This document shows positions 10,739 through 22,900 of a stretch of 64,000 nucleotides of DNA, piece by piece (the stretch's first letter is position 1; each line of letters starts with the position of its first letter). Where the stretch lies: contig JAPEUQ010000010.1 of assembly GCA_027946365.1 (NCBI GenBank), forward strand, positions 868,001 through 932,000. Direction: 5' to 3'. The position numbers and the translations under genes were made by a program. A model generated the notes under the pieces. That model was not told the DNA's origin and ran no database searches. It worked only from the letters and a program-made list of their open reading frames with translations. Source of the DNA: Kalmusia sp. IMI 367209. Taxonomy: Eukaryota > Ascomycota > Dothideomycetes > Pleosporales > Didymosphaeriaceae.

Positions 10739-11956
10739 GCCGACAAGCATCTCATTGGGTCGATTCAATCATCACTCTTGATATCACTCACGAGTTTTTA
10801 CATTGCAAATGGTTTCCCGACACGGTGTTATCGTCACCAAACGTTCATGTTGAACGCTGAACGTTACCAACTCCTACACGGAAACGACATTCGCCAAGTC
10901 ACATACGAAACCTTAGAAGGCATTCTCGCTCCATGCGATTCAAATTCGACTATGTATAGTCATTGAGCTTGAATCGAGCGTCATTGTTTGGGCTTCCGAA
11001 ATGAAATTCGTACCTATTAGGGTCGAAGGCCTGGTCACCGGTGGTCCATGACCGTCTGGGAATATACAAAAGTTCTTTGCAATTCCCACCACCATATTCA
11101 GATTAAGGGCTTTACGACAATACTGTCAGAAATAGGGATGATGAGTATCACGACGGTATAAGTCGATCTTGGTCATTGGCGGAAGGCAGGACATCAAGAC
11201 GGAGCATCACTCCATCGCAACCTCAGTATATATAGAGAAGATTTTTTACGTCTTCGAATTTTCTTAGTATTCCGTCTGCCTACGAGTTCAATGTAGTAGG
11301 ATATTTTCACCCATCTACAATAGACTATGCATTCGTTGTTCTATCCCAAGCTAGTCGCACTGTGTCAAATGCCATCTTCAACGTCTCATTGTCTTAAAGG
11401 ACCTATTCGTCATTCTCACCCATGGGTGTCGATCTGCCTTCTAGGTCGTCCGTCTGCACTATGTTTCTATACCACCCCTTGAATACTGTGTTTTTCGCTG
11501 ATGTATCGTCGGCCTTCTTGCTGTCCGTAGTTGACATGTCCGCCATGATATAGCCTCTCACTATACGCGTCACGGAAGACTGAGAAACCCTAGAACAGGC
11601 CGTTACATGAGTACGCTGTGTTTGTATTTTGGTTTCAAACAGACGTAGATGCTTTGCGCAAGTCATACAGGCGAGGCAAATCCACTGCGTGTACTCATCT
11701 AAGATGATGTTTCAGCGTAACAATGAGCCACCAATGCATGAATGTTGCATTTTGAATTATATAAGTCAAGTGTATTAGGTCAGTTCAGTCTATCCACGTG
11801 GGTACGCGTCACCGCCGCCGTTCCTTCCTCGACTGTTTGCAGGTCCCGCCGACCGACCATGTGGTGGCCGCTTAGCGCGTAGGTATAAACACGCACACTG
11901 CCGCTCTCTCCATCTTCTCCTCTTCAGCAGTGCTGACAAGTCCTCAGGTCTCCACA
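10739..11956. other. Intergenic region
   Basis: About 1.2 kb between two co-oriented F-box-like genes. It holds the terminator of the first and the promoter of the second. A minus-strand 87-aa ATG frame at 11403-11666 is the only notable frame and has no recognisable homology. Confidence 0.45.
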
Positions 11957-12923
11957 ATGTCTAATCCAGCAAAGAAATGCAAGTACACCCACGATAGCGC
12001 GTCACCGTCACCATCGCCGTCTCCGTCGCCGCCAGCGGACGCTCACCCACCGCCACAAGCTCTGTCGGTAGACCCGCAGCCACCTTCGCTGTCGTACGCT
12101 ATTGGACACATGCGGGCTCATCTTGAGGAGTATGTTAAATGCACGCAACCAAGGCGATTTGGCTAAGTTGGTCTAGGCTCACCAAGGCGCACAACAAGAC
12201 TGCCAACAAGTACGATTCCTTCCGTAATTTGAACCCATTCTCTAACTTGTGTCTAGATACAACATTAGAATAGAGAAGTACTTGAAGATGCAGCGCAAAG
12301 TGGATCGAGTCCTAGAGAAGAAACTCAACATCGAAAGCGAATTCGAGAACGGAATCATCTTATGCGCAAGGATGGAATGCCGCGAATTCGCCACGAAATT
12401 CCATGAGAAGCTCCCCCGCGAACTCCGCGACATGGTATATGCAATCTCTTGGGAGTCGGACAAGACCATGCCCGTCTGGGAGGATATGGGCACCTACTAC
12501 CAAGACAAGCCGTGGATGTGGAGCTGCAACGACGCCGAAGGCCACTGCCGCTGCTTCGCTTGGGGAAACTGGATTCCCTGGGCACTCCACGAATACGTCG
12601 GCGCCCAAGTGGCCCAAGAGGCAATGGAGGTCTACTACCGTTCCTTGTACTTTCGCCTTGACGCTAAGAATCTGGCCGACCACGAGCTACATCGGTTCCT
12701 CTACGTAGACCACTTTCACTTCGGCATGCAGCCGCTGGAGATGATGCACCGGCTCGAGATCACCATTCCCGAGCCCATCACCTCCCCCCCTCACTGCCAC
12801 AAGATTCCGTCCGAACTCGGCACCTTGTGCAAAAGCATCAACATGGAGAAGTTCCAGTTGACCATCAAGTTCGAAGGCAAAACCAGGAACGCGCGCGGCA
12901 GCGTGTCACCTGTGCTCAAGTAG
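11957..12923 (+). CDS. F-box-like hypothetical protein with Ser-Pro repeats; stop may be premature
   Basis: Three exons, 11957-12129, 12177-12209 and 12257-12923, give 290 aa. The N-terminus has an SPSPSPSPSP tract at about residues 16-27. Exon 2 is a 33-nt micro-exon. A Lys/Glu-rich helical region leads to KLPRELRDMVYAISWE, an F-box-like/2EXR-type start, followed by a region with several Trp and Cys residues. I do not recognise a specific family. The TAG stop at 12921 is followed in the same frame by 31 codons that still look coding (about LVPVREKLVAQGARVTIW...) and end at TGA at 13017; see findings. The ATG at 11957 was chosen because it follows CACA and begins the Lys-rich MSNPAKKCKY segment; an in-frame ATG at 11930 would add nine residues. 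Confidence 0.72.
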
Positions 12924-14248
12924 TTGGTGCCGGTCAGGGAGAAGCTGGTGGCTCAAGGAGCCAGGGTGACTATTTGGAGCAAGTCGGCGGTTGGGGAGTG
13001 GGAGAAATGCCTTGGATGAGCAGGGGGAATCTGGCATGAGCGTTGAATAAGGACGAACCAATGCATGTAGGATATTGAATGTTATGGAGTTTGTTTCATC
13101 GTGTATATATTGTTCTTCCTATGGTAACTAACGCAGTATCTGCGACTCGCTGCCAGACAAGTTGCTCACGTATTGCGTACCCGAGGGTAACACGCCTACT
13201 TTCGGGGGAACGAGGATCCTTGCTTCGCGGCATGCCCTTGACCTACATACATCTTACATGCATCACCCATCTTTCCTGGGGCAACACAGTGTGTTTTTCA
13301 TGCAACGCAATAGCGACATGCCATGAGGCGCAACCCAACTCATCACCTTTAACAAGCATCATGCCCTCGGCGTTCTCCATCGTGTCATAAAGCTCGCTGA
13401 CCGCAGACATTCGCCGATATTACACGGGGCGCGCGTGAATTCTTGACCAAGACGGTGCCATGCTGGTGGCCTGGGCCGGATGTAGGGACACATGTAAGGC
13501 ACACTGCCAAGTGACGTCTAGCTTGTTGCTAAGCGTCCACGTGTCTCGGTGAGCAAAAGAGCGAACCTGCGACCTACATGTTCCGTCGCAAGCCAGGCTC
13601 ATGTGAGCGATAGGACATGCACCTAGGATCCCAGCGCCAGGTGATCGGCGACGGGAGCCGAGCGGGGCTACTGTGTTTGGGGCATTAGTCTGCGTTTCTA
13701 CCGTCAGTATGCGAATTGCTGATAAGCATGTGGAATTGATAAGCCGAGAGACAGAGATCAGTGGTTGAGAAGATGTAGGTTGCTGGTGTTGAAAGCATCG
13801 CGAGCATCTCGCAATACATGCTGGGTCTGACGACTCTGCACAAAGACGAGTGTCGAGCTCATATGGCCCCAGCGTTGTCATCAAGGAGCGGTTGAAGATA
13901 TGAAAACGTGAAGGGGGGTTTACCTTGCATTGCGGCGAGGGGCCGCAAAGTGTAGCGTGGTTAGTGTACGCTGTGCGTCTGCATCGAGTGCATTTGGTTG
14001 ACCCGCTGTACGGAGACTTTGAAAAGAGGCACTGTGCGTGAAAGATGCCTTGGAGGATCTAGTGATTCCTGAGGTCAGGGATATGTACGAGTAGCGAGGC
14101 CAAAGGCTCGATCCGACACAGAGACGCCGGACCGAAGGGACTGTCGTCAGCCCTGCCTACACTATTCAGCCCTGTGACGCGCACATCAAGGGTAGTATCC
14201 GAACGATTTAGCGTCCATCAGTATGGACCTCTTTCAATGGACCGCACA

Positions 14249-14312
14249 CCAAGCGTAGCACACGAAGCGTACGACGTGTACGAAGCGTACTACCTCGTCC
14301 ACGTAGCGTTAT
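14249..14312. repeat. Imperfect tandem AAGCGTA repeat
   Basis: AAGCGTAG, GAAGCGTAC, GAAGCGTAC and a diverged ACGTAGCG recur over about 60 bp, separated by short spacers. Direct reading shows three good copies. The function is unknown; it may be a slippage product or a cluster of protein-binding sites. Confidence 0.6.
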
Positions 14313-15107
14313 GAGGTCCTGCTGCCAGTTTACTAGCTGCTGCATACTAGAGATCTTCTCACCGAACCATCTCTGCCATCACGTCGTGCGGAAAGGTACC
14401 AGATCCGCGGGAGCCGATGAGATAGATTCTGCGAGTGTCGTATCGTCGCGCCGACTAGCTCTTCTTCACCGCATAGCTGTGCATACCCGCCGAGGCCAAA
14501 CCACACGCCTGGTTTTCAGTTTGGACCAGGAGCAAGAATATAGTCTACCGCATGCGGCAATTGGACCGACACTGCATGCTTTTGGGACAGCTTGCACACC
14601 GCAAGCTAAACTTAATCCCAGGAGTGGGAAACGAGAGGCTTAGCCTGGGATTGGACCTTCGTTTTCCGTGGGCACGTCAGCTGCGTATACGCGCGCATAC
14701 TGGGAAGGCAACTTCTCGTAAGAAAGGGAGTCCAGCCTCGTTCCGGGGTCGGCATTTGACTGTACGCGTAGGTAAGGCTTTGGTTGGCGATTCGAGCACA
14801 GGGTTCTGCCGGGATGCAATCCCTCCACGCTGCTGCTGCATGCGGTATGTGGGTCATGAGTCGCGGAATTTGGTTCGACATGATGCAGCGCTGAACAGGT
14901 GCAGGAGGCGTGCAGCCCGCACATGGGCATGCGATGGCGGGAGAGACGTGTGATGGACACGTGCCATGGCGCCGATCGGTGGAAAAAGCGAAAGTTTCTC
15001 TGTCAAGCGACCAGGGAGGGGGGGGTTCGTGTCGCCAATGGCGGCAGGCACACACGCAACGCGGTCAGCGCCGATGGGCAGCGAGCGGCGAGCAACTGCG
15101 ACGGTCG

Positions 15108-15146
15108 CGAGGAGGAGCAGCGAGGAGGAGCAGCGAGGAGGAGCAG
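15108..15146. repeat. Three perfect copies of a 13-bp purine-rich unit
   Basis: The unit CGAGGAGGAGCAG occurs three times head to tail, followed by a partial AGAGGAG. It is a minisatellite-like array in non-coding DNA downstream of laeA. Confidence 0.85.
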
Positions 15147-16189
15147 AGAGGAGTTGAGAAGCGTGTTGAGTCCGAGTCCGGATCCTCCGTGTCACAGATA
15201 GGTGCCAGTGCTGAGGAAACCGCGAGGCGGGGCGGGAGTCGACCAACGTCGGAAGGAACGCTGACCCCCCGGCAGCAGGCCGAATCTGAGGGCCGTAACG
15301 TAAATGCAACCGTGGAGCGCGTGCGCGAGGGCGCTAAAGCACTTTATTGGCGACGGCCAGCGTGTGGGATGAGGGATATGAGATGGCGAGGAAAGGCGGG
15401 GACAGCAGCCCGGATGGAGCAGGCGTGGCGGCAGTACCGCGCGCGGGACGCCAACGGGGAAGCTCTCGACTTTATTAGCCGTCCCAGCACACCGGTACCG
15501 GCGGCCAAATGCCCCATTTCACGCGCCGAAGACGTGACGCTTTCTCCGGGCCCCTCTGACGGCGCGCTGCACCACGCGTTTGCCTTGAGGCCCCCCGAAT
15601 AAAAAAAAACAGGACGGTCGAGTCGGCCGTCATGCACACTGCACGCAACCTGCACACCCGTTGACACGTTTTTTGCCTCTCTATACTTATCCACCGCCCC
15701 GTCGATCCCGGCGCGCTGGAGTCTGGCGATGCTCAGCGCGCCGCGCACAAGTCGCCGCCACCACTGGGACGCAGGCAAAAAGCCAACAGCACCCAAGTCC
15801 CGCTTCGTCAGACCGCCAATTCACCTTCCATCATTGCCATGCTAGGCCGAAGCTCGGCCCCTAGGGACCAGTGTGTCGGGATGGCTAAACCTGCCGCTCT
15901 GAGTGAGCTGAAAGCGGCAAGAGACACAGCTCGTCTGCCATGTCCGTGACAAGCAATCTGCGCGCTTCGATCCAGCTTCGCTCGCCACCACTGCAGCCGC
16001 CGCGTCGCACAGCACACCGTGTGGCATTCGCAAGATGCTGCGCTGCAACCGCAAGGTCCCATTCTCTAGCTACTCGCCAGCGTCCAAGCAGCCGTTGTGG
16101 TTGCAGGGTGCGGCTCAGTGCGGCTCGTGAGCGTACCGAGAGGCTGGTCGTGAGGCGTTGGTCGCCGAGGCTGCCGTTGCCTCTCCTCC

Positions 16190-16225
16190 ACACAAACACA
16201 CACACACGCACACGCACACACATAT
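16190..16225. repeat. CA microsatellite
   Basis: An interrupted (CA)n run with CACG interruptions, ending in CATATACG. It is a simple repeat with no coding role. Confidence 0.85.
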
Positions 16226-17250
16226 ACGCCAACGCAACGCGCCCACTACGGGGACCCAGTGTGAAGCCAGGAGCGAGCTTTGTTCAGGTAGAGTTCACAT
16301 TGTAGGAGCGGACATTTGGGTCCAGCTATTATATAGGGTGCAAATTGAAATCGGACACCGAGCGAGGGTATTGCTGCACCCTCCACCCAACGACAATGTG
16401 GGCCCTCCAACACACCACGCCTGCAGTGTGCACTGGACCCTCTGTGCTGCCTCCGGATGCCCCCTCACCCTTCCAAGGACTGCCATGCAACGACCAAACA
16501 CGTCGCAAGCATCGAGCACAGATAGAGAAAACAGCCGCGTAAAAACGACCTGCAACTGGAATGCCGTGCGGGTACAGCCAGCCCACTGGAAATGCTTTTC
16601 GACGCTGACACCGCAGCTAAGCCGGCAAAAGAACCACAGAAGAAGCTTGAGAGGGGATGACGTGATGCGAAATGATAATCAGCCGCTCCAAGGAGGCGGA
16701 ATTACAATCTCCATAGAACATAAGCGTGAGTAAAAGTGCCCAAAAAAAAGCCAAGGTATCAATAAATACTGCGAGAATGCTTGCCGAAACGAGACGAAAC
16801 GCCTGGTAGTGTGCAGCCGCCGACCGAACTCCATTTTTGTCCCGCGCACGCATGCGCTGCCGAAGGAAATAGGCTAATCGTAGCTGAAGAAACCAAATGG
16901 GGAATATGGGTCTGAAAATAGGTAGGGTCGTAGTCAAAAGTATGGTAGTCGTTATGCGTGGAAATGTCGTCGTTGCGCCCTTGTCCGTGTACGGTATTAC
17001 CGTTGCGGGAGAGGCTTTGTCGGGGAGCGCACAGGGCGATACCGTGTTGCGCGCTATTCAAGAGGGTACAACAACGTCAACAGGGTCCCGAGGACAAGAA
17101 CGTAGTACGGGATATGAGTGTTGTGAAATGCCCGAGACCGAAAAGGGCCGGGTGTGACAGGAGAGGGTGCAGGTCCAGTGCACACCGCACACCGCAACTG
17201 GTAGGACTGTATCAATTGAGGCTGGCGACAAGTGTCCGTCCTAGCAGGAA

Positions 17251-18569
17251 TCAATGCCCCGGTCGTCGGGCTGTCCAGATGTGTCTGTCGAGCAAGGGGT
17301 CAGCATTGTGACCTCAATGAATTGGTGTGACATTAGAAAGGCCAGGCTTGACTTACATGTTGTTGTACGCATGAATCTTCCGGTTACATACTTCGCGGCG
17401 TACGGCCTCGACAAGCGGCGTAACGTGCTCGTTCATATTCCATCGGTTCAATCTCGTAAAAGGTGCAGCGCTCAGAGCTACCAAGCCCTCGGTTAAGCCC
17501 AAGTTGTACCACCTACCAATGTCCTTTTGGTGGGGGTCGGCGGGCCACGAATTGTAGGGGGCGCGGATGATGGTCTCTTGGATGTCGATGAAGCCGGCTG
17601 CCTGTAGTAGCTGGCGAGTACGGTGGTCGTAGGCAATGGGGCGATCCACTCGAGCCGTCGCATCTGCCAGGTAGCCGTACCACTGGACCAGGTGGCTGTC
17701 TGACGAGAGTGTACCGTCGTCGCAGCGTGGCTCCAGATCAATTTCGACGTGCTCTATCCACCCGGAACCGGGTTTCAGGTGTCTGGCGACATTAGCGCAG
17801 CTATGCAGAGGCGGTGAGGGCATGCATACGTGAATATTTTCTGATACATTTCAGGCCAGCTCGTGACACTTCCACAGGCCATTCGAAGGTGGATCAAATC
17901 GAAGGATTCCTCGCCGAGCGACCACGGGCTCTCGTAGTCGCGCGGAACGCGAAACCGCAGATTGGGAGGGATCCTGTGCGCTGCTCGTCAGAAGAGACAC
18001 CAATTACGGGCTGGGAGATGCTCACTTCTCTGGCTGGATGTTGACCAGATCCAAACCGATAACCTACACGCCCAAGGTCAGCCGCTTGCCCGCTTCAGGC
18101 AGCCACAGAAGAATTGCGCACCTCGGAGTTCAAGTATTGGCTGCCAATCGAGTTAGCCTGGTTGGTCACAGAGGGTGTGTGTGTGGAATGCTACTTACTC
18201 GGCCATGTCAATGGCCCAGATGCCGGTCCCACAGCCCAAGTCGAGGATGCGGGGCGCCCAATTCTCCGGGATTGGAGCCTGGTGCAGGCGTTCTCTCCTT
18301 GCGACGAGAAAGAGCTTGTGGTAGATGTCCATGCGGTCCTTTTCAGGCTCGTCACACGGGTACATGTACAGACCGCGTCGGAAACCGTGGTAAAGACGGC
18401 CATTCTCCATGTAATTGTGCGAGGCAGGAACGGCCAACCTGCAGCTCGGTCAGCGCGCGCATTCGGCCCGCGTGCTGGAGGGGGCCTTTGGGGTGGGAGC
18501 CCGGTAGCACCAAACGGGGAAGGGGAGGGGTTCGCGCTGCACTCACCCATTCGAAGCCATCGTAACCAT
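17251..18569 (-). CDS. laeA: LaeA/Lae1-like methyltransferase, global regulator of secondary metabolism
   Basis: Seven coding exons (18569-18547, 18438-18199, 18140-18122, 18063-18026, 17973-17830, 17782-17357, 17284-17251) give 307 aa in frame. The N-terminal block [15 protein letters not shown] precedes an SAM-binding class I fold with motif [12 protein letters not shown] at about residues 72-82, then [20 protein letters not shown], a [12 protein letters not shown] post-motif region, [15 protein letters not shown], and the family's characteristic C-terminus [10 protein letters not shown]. LaeA acts in the nucleus with velvet proteins (VeA, VelB) and controls secondary-metabolite clusters, sporulation and light responses. 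Exons 1, 3 and 4 are only 23, 19 and 38 nt. The start is the first of two nearby ATGs (18569, 18560); an extra upstream non-coding or coding exon cannot be excluded. Long flanks without genes surround it. Confidence 0.93.
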
Positions 18570-19566
18570 CTGGGCAGCCGAGCTTTCTCTTGCAATGCTC
18601 ACGGGCGGGGAGCAGCGTCGTCTAATAAGTCGAGCGTGCGCGGGGCGGGCGGTAGGGAGAGGTGGGAGAGGTGGCTAGCCGCTGGTCATGAGACGCCTGT
18701 TGCCAGTCGGTGTGAGGGCTTCGCGGCGGCTGCGATGCGAGCGGGCAGCGGGCGGGTGCGGATGCAAGCAGGAGCTGGGGGCGAGAGAGCGAGAGGGCGC
18801 CCTGAGCGGTGCCGGGAGCGACGAGGTCTTAATAACGCTTCCAAGGTTTGGCGGGACACGCTGCTGGGAACGCGGGCATACAACCTCAGACAGCAAGCGA
18901 CTGGGATCCGCGGTAGCGGCCACAAGCAGGGAGCGGGCTGTTATTTGAAGGCGGACTGGCGCCCATGGCAGGGCCCATCTTCCCCCATGCTCGCCCTGCA
19001 GACGTAGCACCGCACGAGCAGCCCTCAGGCGCATCCATCCAACGCAGTCCGCGGCGGCGCGCTCCACCTGCTGGGAACGACGCATTAACACTCGCGATAT
19101 TAATTAGGGCCGCTGCCCCTGCGAGCGAACCGACGGCCCTGCTCGCTCGGAGAAGGCGCACGCCTTGGGCCTAGCGGGGCTCTCCATCTTGCACCGGCGG
19201 CCTGCACAACGAATACGAGCTAAATGTGCCTAGTCGAGCACCTGCTCAATTCCACTATCCGCACCCTCGGGTTGTCTTGGATGGATAGCGCGGGTAATGG
19301 CCAGCAAGCCTTCCCGGCCCTGCGGTGTCCGCGAGCCCTCACCAACGCTGCTGCTACGCCCCCCCGCAGCCTGCCCTGGATCCCACACCGTGATGCGCCC
19401 GCAGACGCCCAGAAGACGCTGCCGCCGCCCTCAGAAAACATGACAGCCCTCCCAGCTCCCGCCTGCCCCCCAGTGCTGCCCCGTGGCTGGCCGCCGGCCT
19501 ACCATGACTTCGCCTTGGCACCACGCCTACCACCCGCTCTGCCACGAACGACCGCTCGGCGAACTG

Positions 19567-19567
19567 G

Positions 19568-19600
<33 letters not shown>

Positions 19601-19607
19601 GGTGGTA
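19567..19607. repeat. Compound AGT/GGT trinucleotide microsatellite
   Basis: About eight AGT units pass directly into about five GGT units. A run of nine or ten C residues follows some 15 bp later. Confidence 0.85.
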
Positions 19608-19911
19608 TAGGCGTGCATTCCCCCCCCCCAATCATGGCCGCACTTGGGGCCGGCTAGTAGCAAGCGATGCCAAACCTTGCCCACCGTTTTCACCACCACC
19701 GCCATCATCATCATCGCCAGATCGTCTGCCCCAGTTCACCACATGTGCGTCGCAGCTGCACTCCTGTCGTCCCGTGCTCGTGGTAGGCGGACCTGCGAGC
19801 CATCATGCGCGAGCGGGAGAAATGCAGTGCGTATCCTCCGTCGCGTTTGGAGTGACTCGTCTCCGTGGCTGTCGTCCTCTGACGCCACAGCCCCATGGCT
19901 GTATCCTATAG

Positions 19912-19943
19912 CCTGTGTCCTGTGTCCTGCGTCCTGTGTCCTG
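19912..19943. repeat. Heptamer CCTGTGT tandem repeat
   Basis: Four copies of CCTGTGT (one read as CCTGCGT) plus a partial copy lie head to tail. It is a short minisatellite in the upstream region of laeA. Confidence 0.75.
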
Positions 19944-22900
19944 CTGTATCAAGCGCTGCCATCTATGCTCACCCCCGGGGATGTCGGCATCCTCGCCTCT
20001 GTGGCTTTACATAGGGTCGACGCTACCTGCGGCTGTCGCCTGCCTCACTGGACGTCAATTAGTATGCGCCACTTTCATGGAGTGGTGCGCGCCCCCCCCC
20101 CAAGGCTCCACCATGGTGAGGCCAGTGACATGTTGACAGCAACCGTATGCCTTGCCGTTCAGAGATCCGGGTTTTGGAACTTCGGGGATTGCCCATCGTG
20201 CATCTCCATGCCATTTGTCCATGCATCCACGGCCGCGGCGACCCGGCTGAGTATGCAAAAACAATGAACACGCAAGCTCGCCCAAAGCAGACACATCGCC
20301 GCTGCTGAGATATAGAGTCGCAAATGATAGAAGGCATCTAGGAGGATTGCACCCAGCTGCATGGTAAGAAGGATGTCAGGAGTCGCGGCAACTCCTGAAA
20401 CTGACGTCTCAAATTGGAATGCTCTGTCCTCACGCAAGCCAGTAACGCAAGCCGCATTCGTCGCTAGCAGGGAGGGAAGGATTCGGATGCATATCACGAC
20501 CCGGACGAGAGCACGAGCCCTGCACACCCATCTGCCGTCCACCAAGCAGACTGACCGCTTAGCATGGGGCCGCAGTCAAAGGGGCTTTTCGCGGAGTAAC
20601 ATGGCAACGAGGCGATTAGCGGAAGGCGTTTCTGAAGCACTGTGATGAGCGTGGCGGTTGGGCAGAGTTGTTGGGAGAAAATGGAGGACCGAACATCGCA
20701 TGCCGTCCCGACAGTGTGGTTCACGTAAAGTACGGCCTGGGATCGGCCTTGGACCTTGCGGCCACAGCGCTTTAGTGGCCGTGTCTCCAATACCGGTAAA
20801 CGCTGTTCGGCGACGCTTTGTCAGCCGCGGCCGCGACCGACAACCGACGCGGCATGACAGGTTCGACAGTCTCACCCCTATAGATTGCACTAGACAGTCA
20901 GCAGTCACTCTGTAGTGGGCGGAATGGCTCGGAAAATGGATCGACGTGATCGTGGGATGCAAGGCCAAGTGGAGTGACCAGCGGGGTGGATGGCTTTGCC
21001 GCTCATAGTGCTCATCCGGGCGAGTAGAAACGTCTGTCAGACATGTGATGCTCAGTACACACGCACGGAAACCGGCTGAAATTTGGGCCGTAGACAATCT
21101 GGTAAATTGCTCGCCGTCAGGGCGTCGATTTTCGCTGTGTGCCATGGGCAGCACACCTTCCCACCCTGGCACTGTTGACGCTGCAGCCCTGCAACGCCAT
21201 TCGTGTTGTTGATTTCTGCGCGCGGTGGCTTTCTGGAGAACGGTGGTTGCCCCTATTGTAGCCCCCGGCGACCGCCACAAAGGGGCCGGCGGCGCCATGG
21301 GAATACCGTAAATGGCTGTAGAGACTGCATGCAAGCGACGCGCCAAACAACCAGACGGCGGGAGTGCGGGGCGAGCAATCACGATGCGACGAGCCACGGG
21401 CGAGCCAACCTCCATCCGACGTGAAACTTCGCTTAACGAAGCTCTCTCCAGCTCTCCGGATCTGCTCCCACTGGATGGGAAACCTGAGCGAGCTTCGTTG
21501 GCCAAAGCGTCCCTCACCCAACCTTGCCAGCCTCCTCCCACGACTGCCGACGACCGCGGCTTCGTAGGGCCATGCTGGGCTGCACCTGTCAGCACTCACC
21601 ACAGGATAGAACATGCTACCGAATCCGGACGACGCACGCACCCCAAAGGACGGAAGAAGCCAGCAGTGTCTCAAGTCGATCGCCAGAGAGAACAGTTTCC
21701 TTTCGCGGAAAGGATGGAAAGCCTCGCGCCGTCGCGCGGCTGGTCCCTTGGTAATTATGACAAGCAACGCTGAAGAGACGGCGAGCCACTGCCCCTGTCC
21801 ATAAAGATGCTACTAATACCCACCTGCAAGCATCATGTCGGAGGCCACGACGCAGCAGGTGGACGTCGGTTGGTTGACCGATATTCATCGATAAATATGC
21901 AAAACAAGTACAGGGCCAGGAGTGCGCACAACCGGATGGGCGGGCTCGTACCAAAGCGGAATCAAGATGACTACCGGCATTTAGCAGGGCTGTCGTTGCC
22001 GTCGTTCACTGACTAAGCCGTCGTATTTCAGCTTGACAGCATGCACCGGTGTCCGATCTCGAGCTCGTTGTGTCCAACAGCCCGCTCCACGAATATCATT
22101 CGGCTGTTGCTACCACGAGGCCACCTGCACAGGTTCAACGGCGCTGCAGCATCACGCGGTGTATAGTTCGCTCTGACATCCGGACCGTCGCCCCAACTAG
22201 GGCACTTCGGGCTTGCGCATGAACCTTCGTTTCCCAGGACGAGCTACGACGCCACCACAAGCTGTTACCGGGTATGCCCAAATGGCGGTGTAAAGGCTAC
22301 GTGGGCTGGTCAAATACTATCAGCTCTACGCATTACTATGCCCTGTCACGCCTTCACGACAGGTTCCCTTCATTGGACCCTCATGGACCGCAGACCCACA
22401 TCCATAGCTACGACCCGTAAAGCTTAACTCCGAGACGATACAACTCGAAATCTTGGATAACAGTGGCAACCATCGCTTGTCAGCGGACCAACCCCGTTGA
22501 TATTCAGAAGCTGTCTCGCGAAGCAAGCAACGCTTACATGAGCTATTAATAATACCGACCCATCAACTCGTGTTTGGGCCAAAATCTGCGACCAAAGTCG
22601 TCTATTTGGCGCCACTATCCTTGTTCGCGTGTGCTGAAATGAGAAGTCGAATCTAGGCTGAGCGTCATATTGAGCAGACTGATGTCACTACCGCAAGGCG
22701 GTCTACGCCGCACCGAAAAGGCCGGCTGAGCGTTCAAGGCCCTAATACAAAAGCAATATCAACACCCAATTTGCTCAATGTCTACGGTGCATGAATGATG
22801 AAGATCCGGCAAGTTGAACTCATTGTGCATCCTTACACAGCAGAAGCCGGGTGTCTAGCCTCGTTACACATTCGGAAACCCTATAGCATCTAGAACCAAG

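Larger units (their letters stand above)
13020..17250. other. 4.2 kb gene-free tract downstream of laeA
   Basis: No supported coding gene. The many overlapping frames on both strands (up to 230 codons) are what GC-rich DNA produces by chance: they are Arg/Ala/Gly-rich, overlap each other and lack splice or domain support. Within it are a short GAAGCGTAC-type repeat (14249-14312), a three-copy 13-bp repeat (15108-15146) and a CA microsatellite (16190-16225). The right end is the laeA 3' UTR. Confidence 0.5.

Noticed and set aside
11403..11666. 87-codon ATG frame on the minus strand
   Set aside because: A real ATG and plausible composition, but no signal, domain or splice support; too short to accept alone.
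14910..15602. 230-codon plus-strand frame
   Set aside because: It includes the 13-bp tandem repeat and is extremely Arg/Gly/Glu-rich with competing frames on the other strand; no protein feature.
19621..19630. Poly-C run as assembly gap or telomere-like sequence
   Set aside because: Isolated homopolymers of about ten bases without (TTAGGG)n arrays are not telomeric; probably simple slippage.
20576..21595. 339-codon open frame on the minus strand upstream of laeA
   Set aside because: It lies in GC-rich DNA where both strands carry long overlapping frames; it has no domain, repeats or splice context and its composition (Ala, Arg, Ser, Pro) fits chance.
21117..21767. 216-codon minus-strand frame
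   Set aside because: Overlaps the 20576-21595 frame and several plus-strand frames; no recognisable motif.
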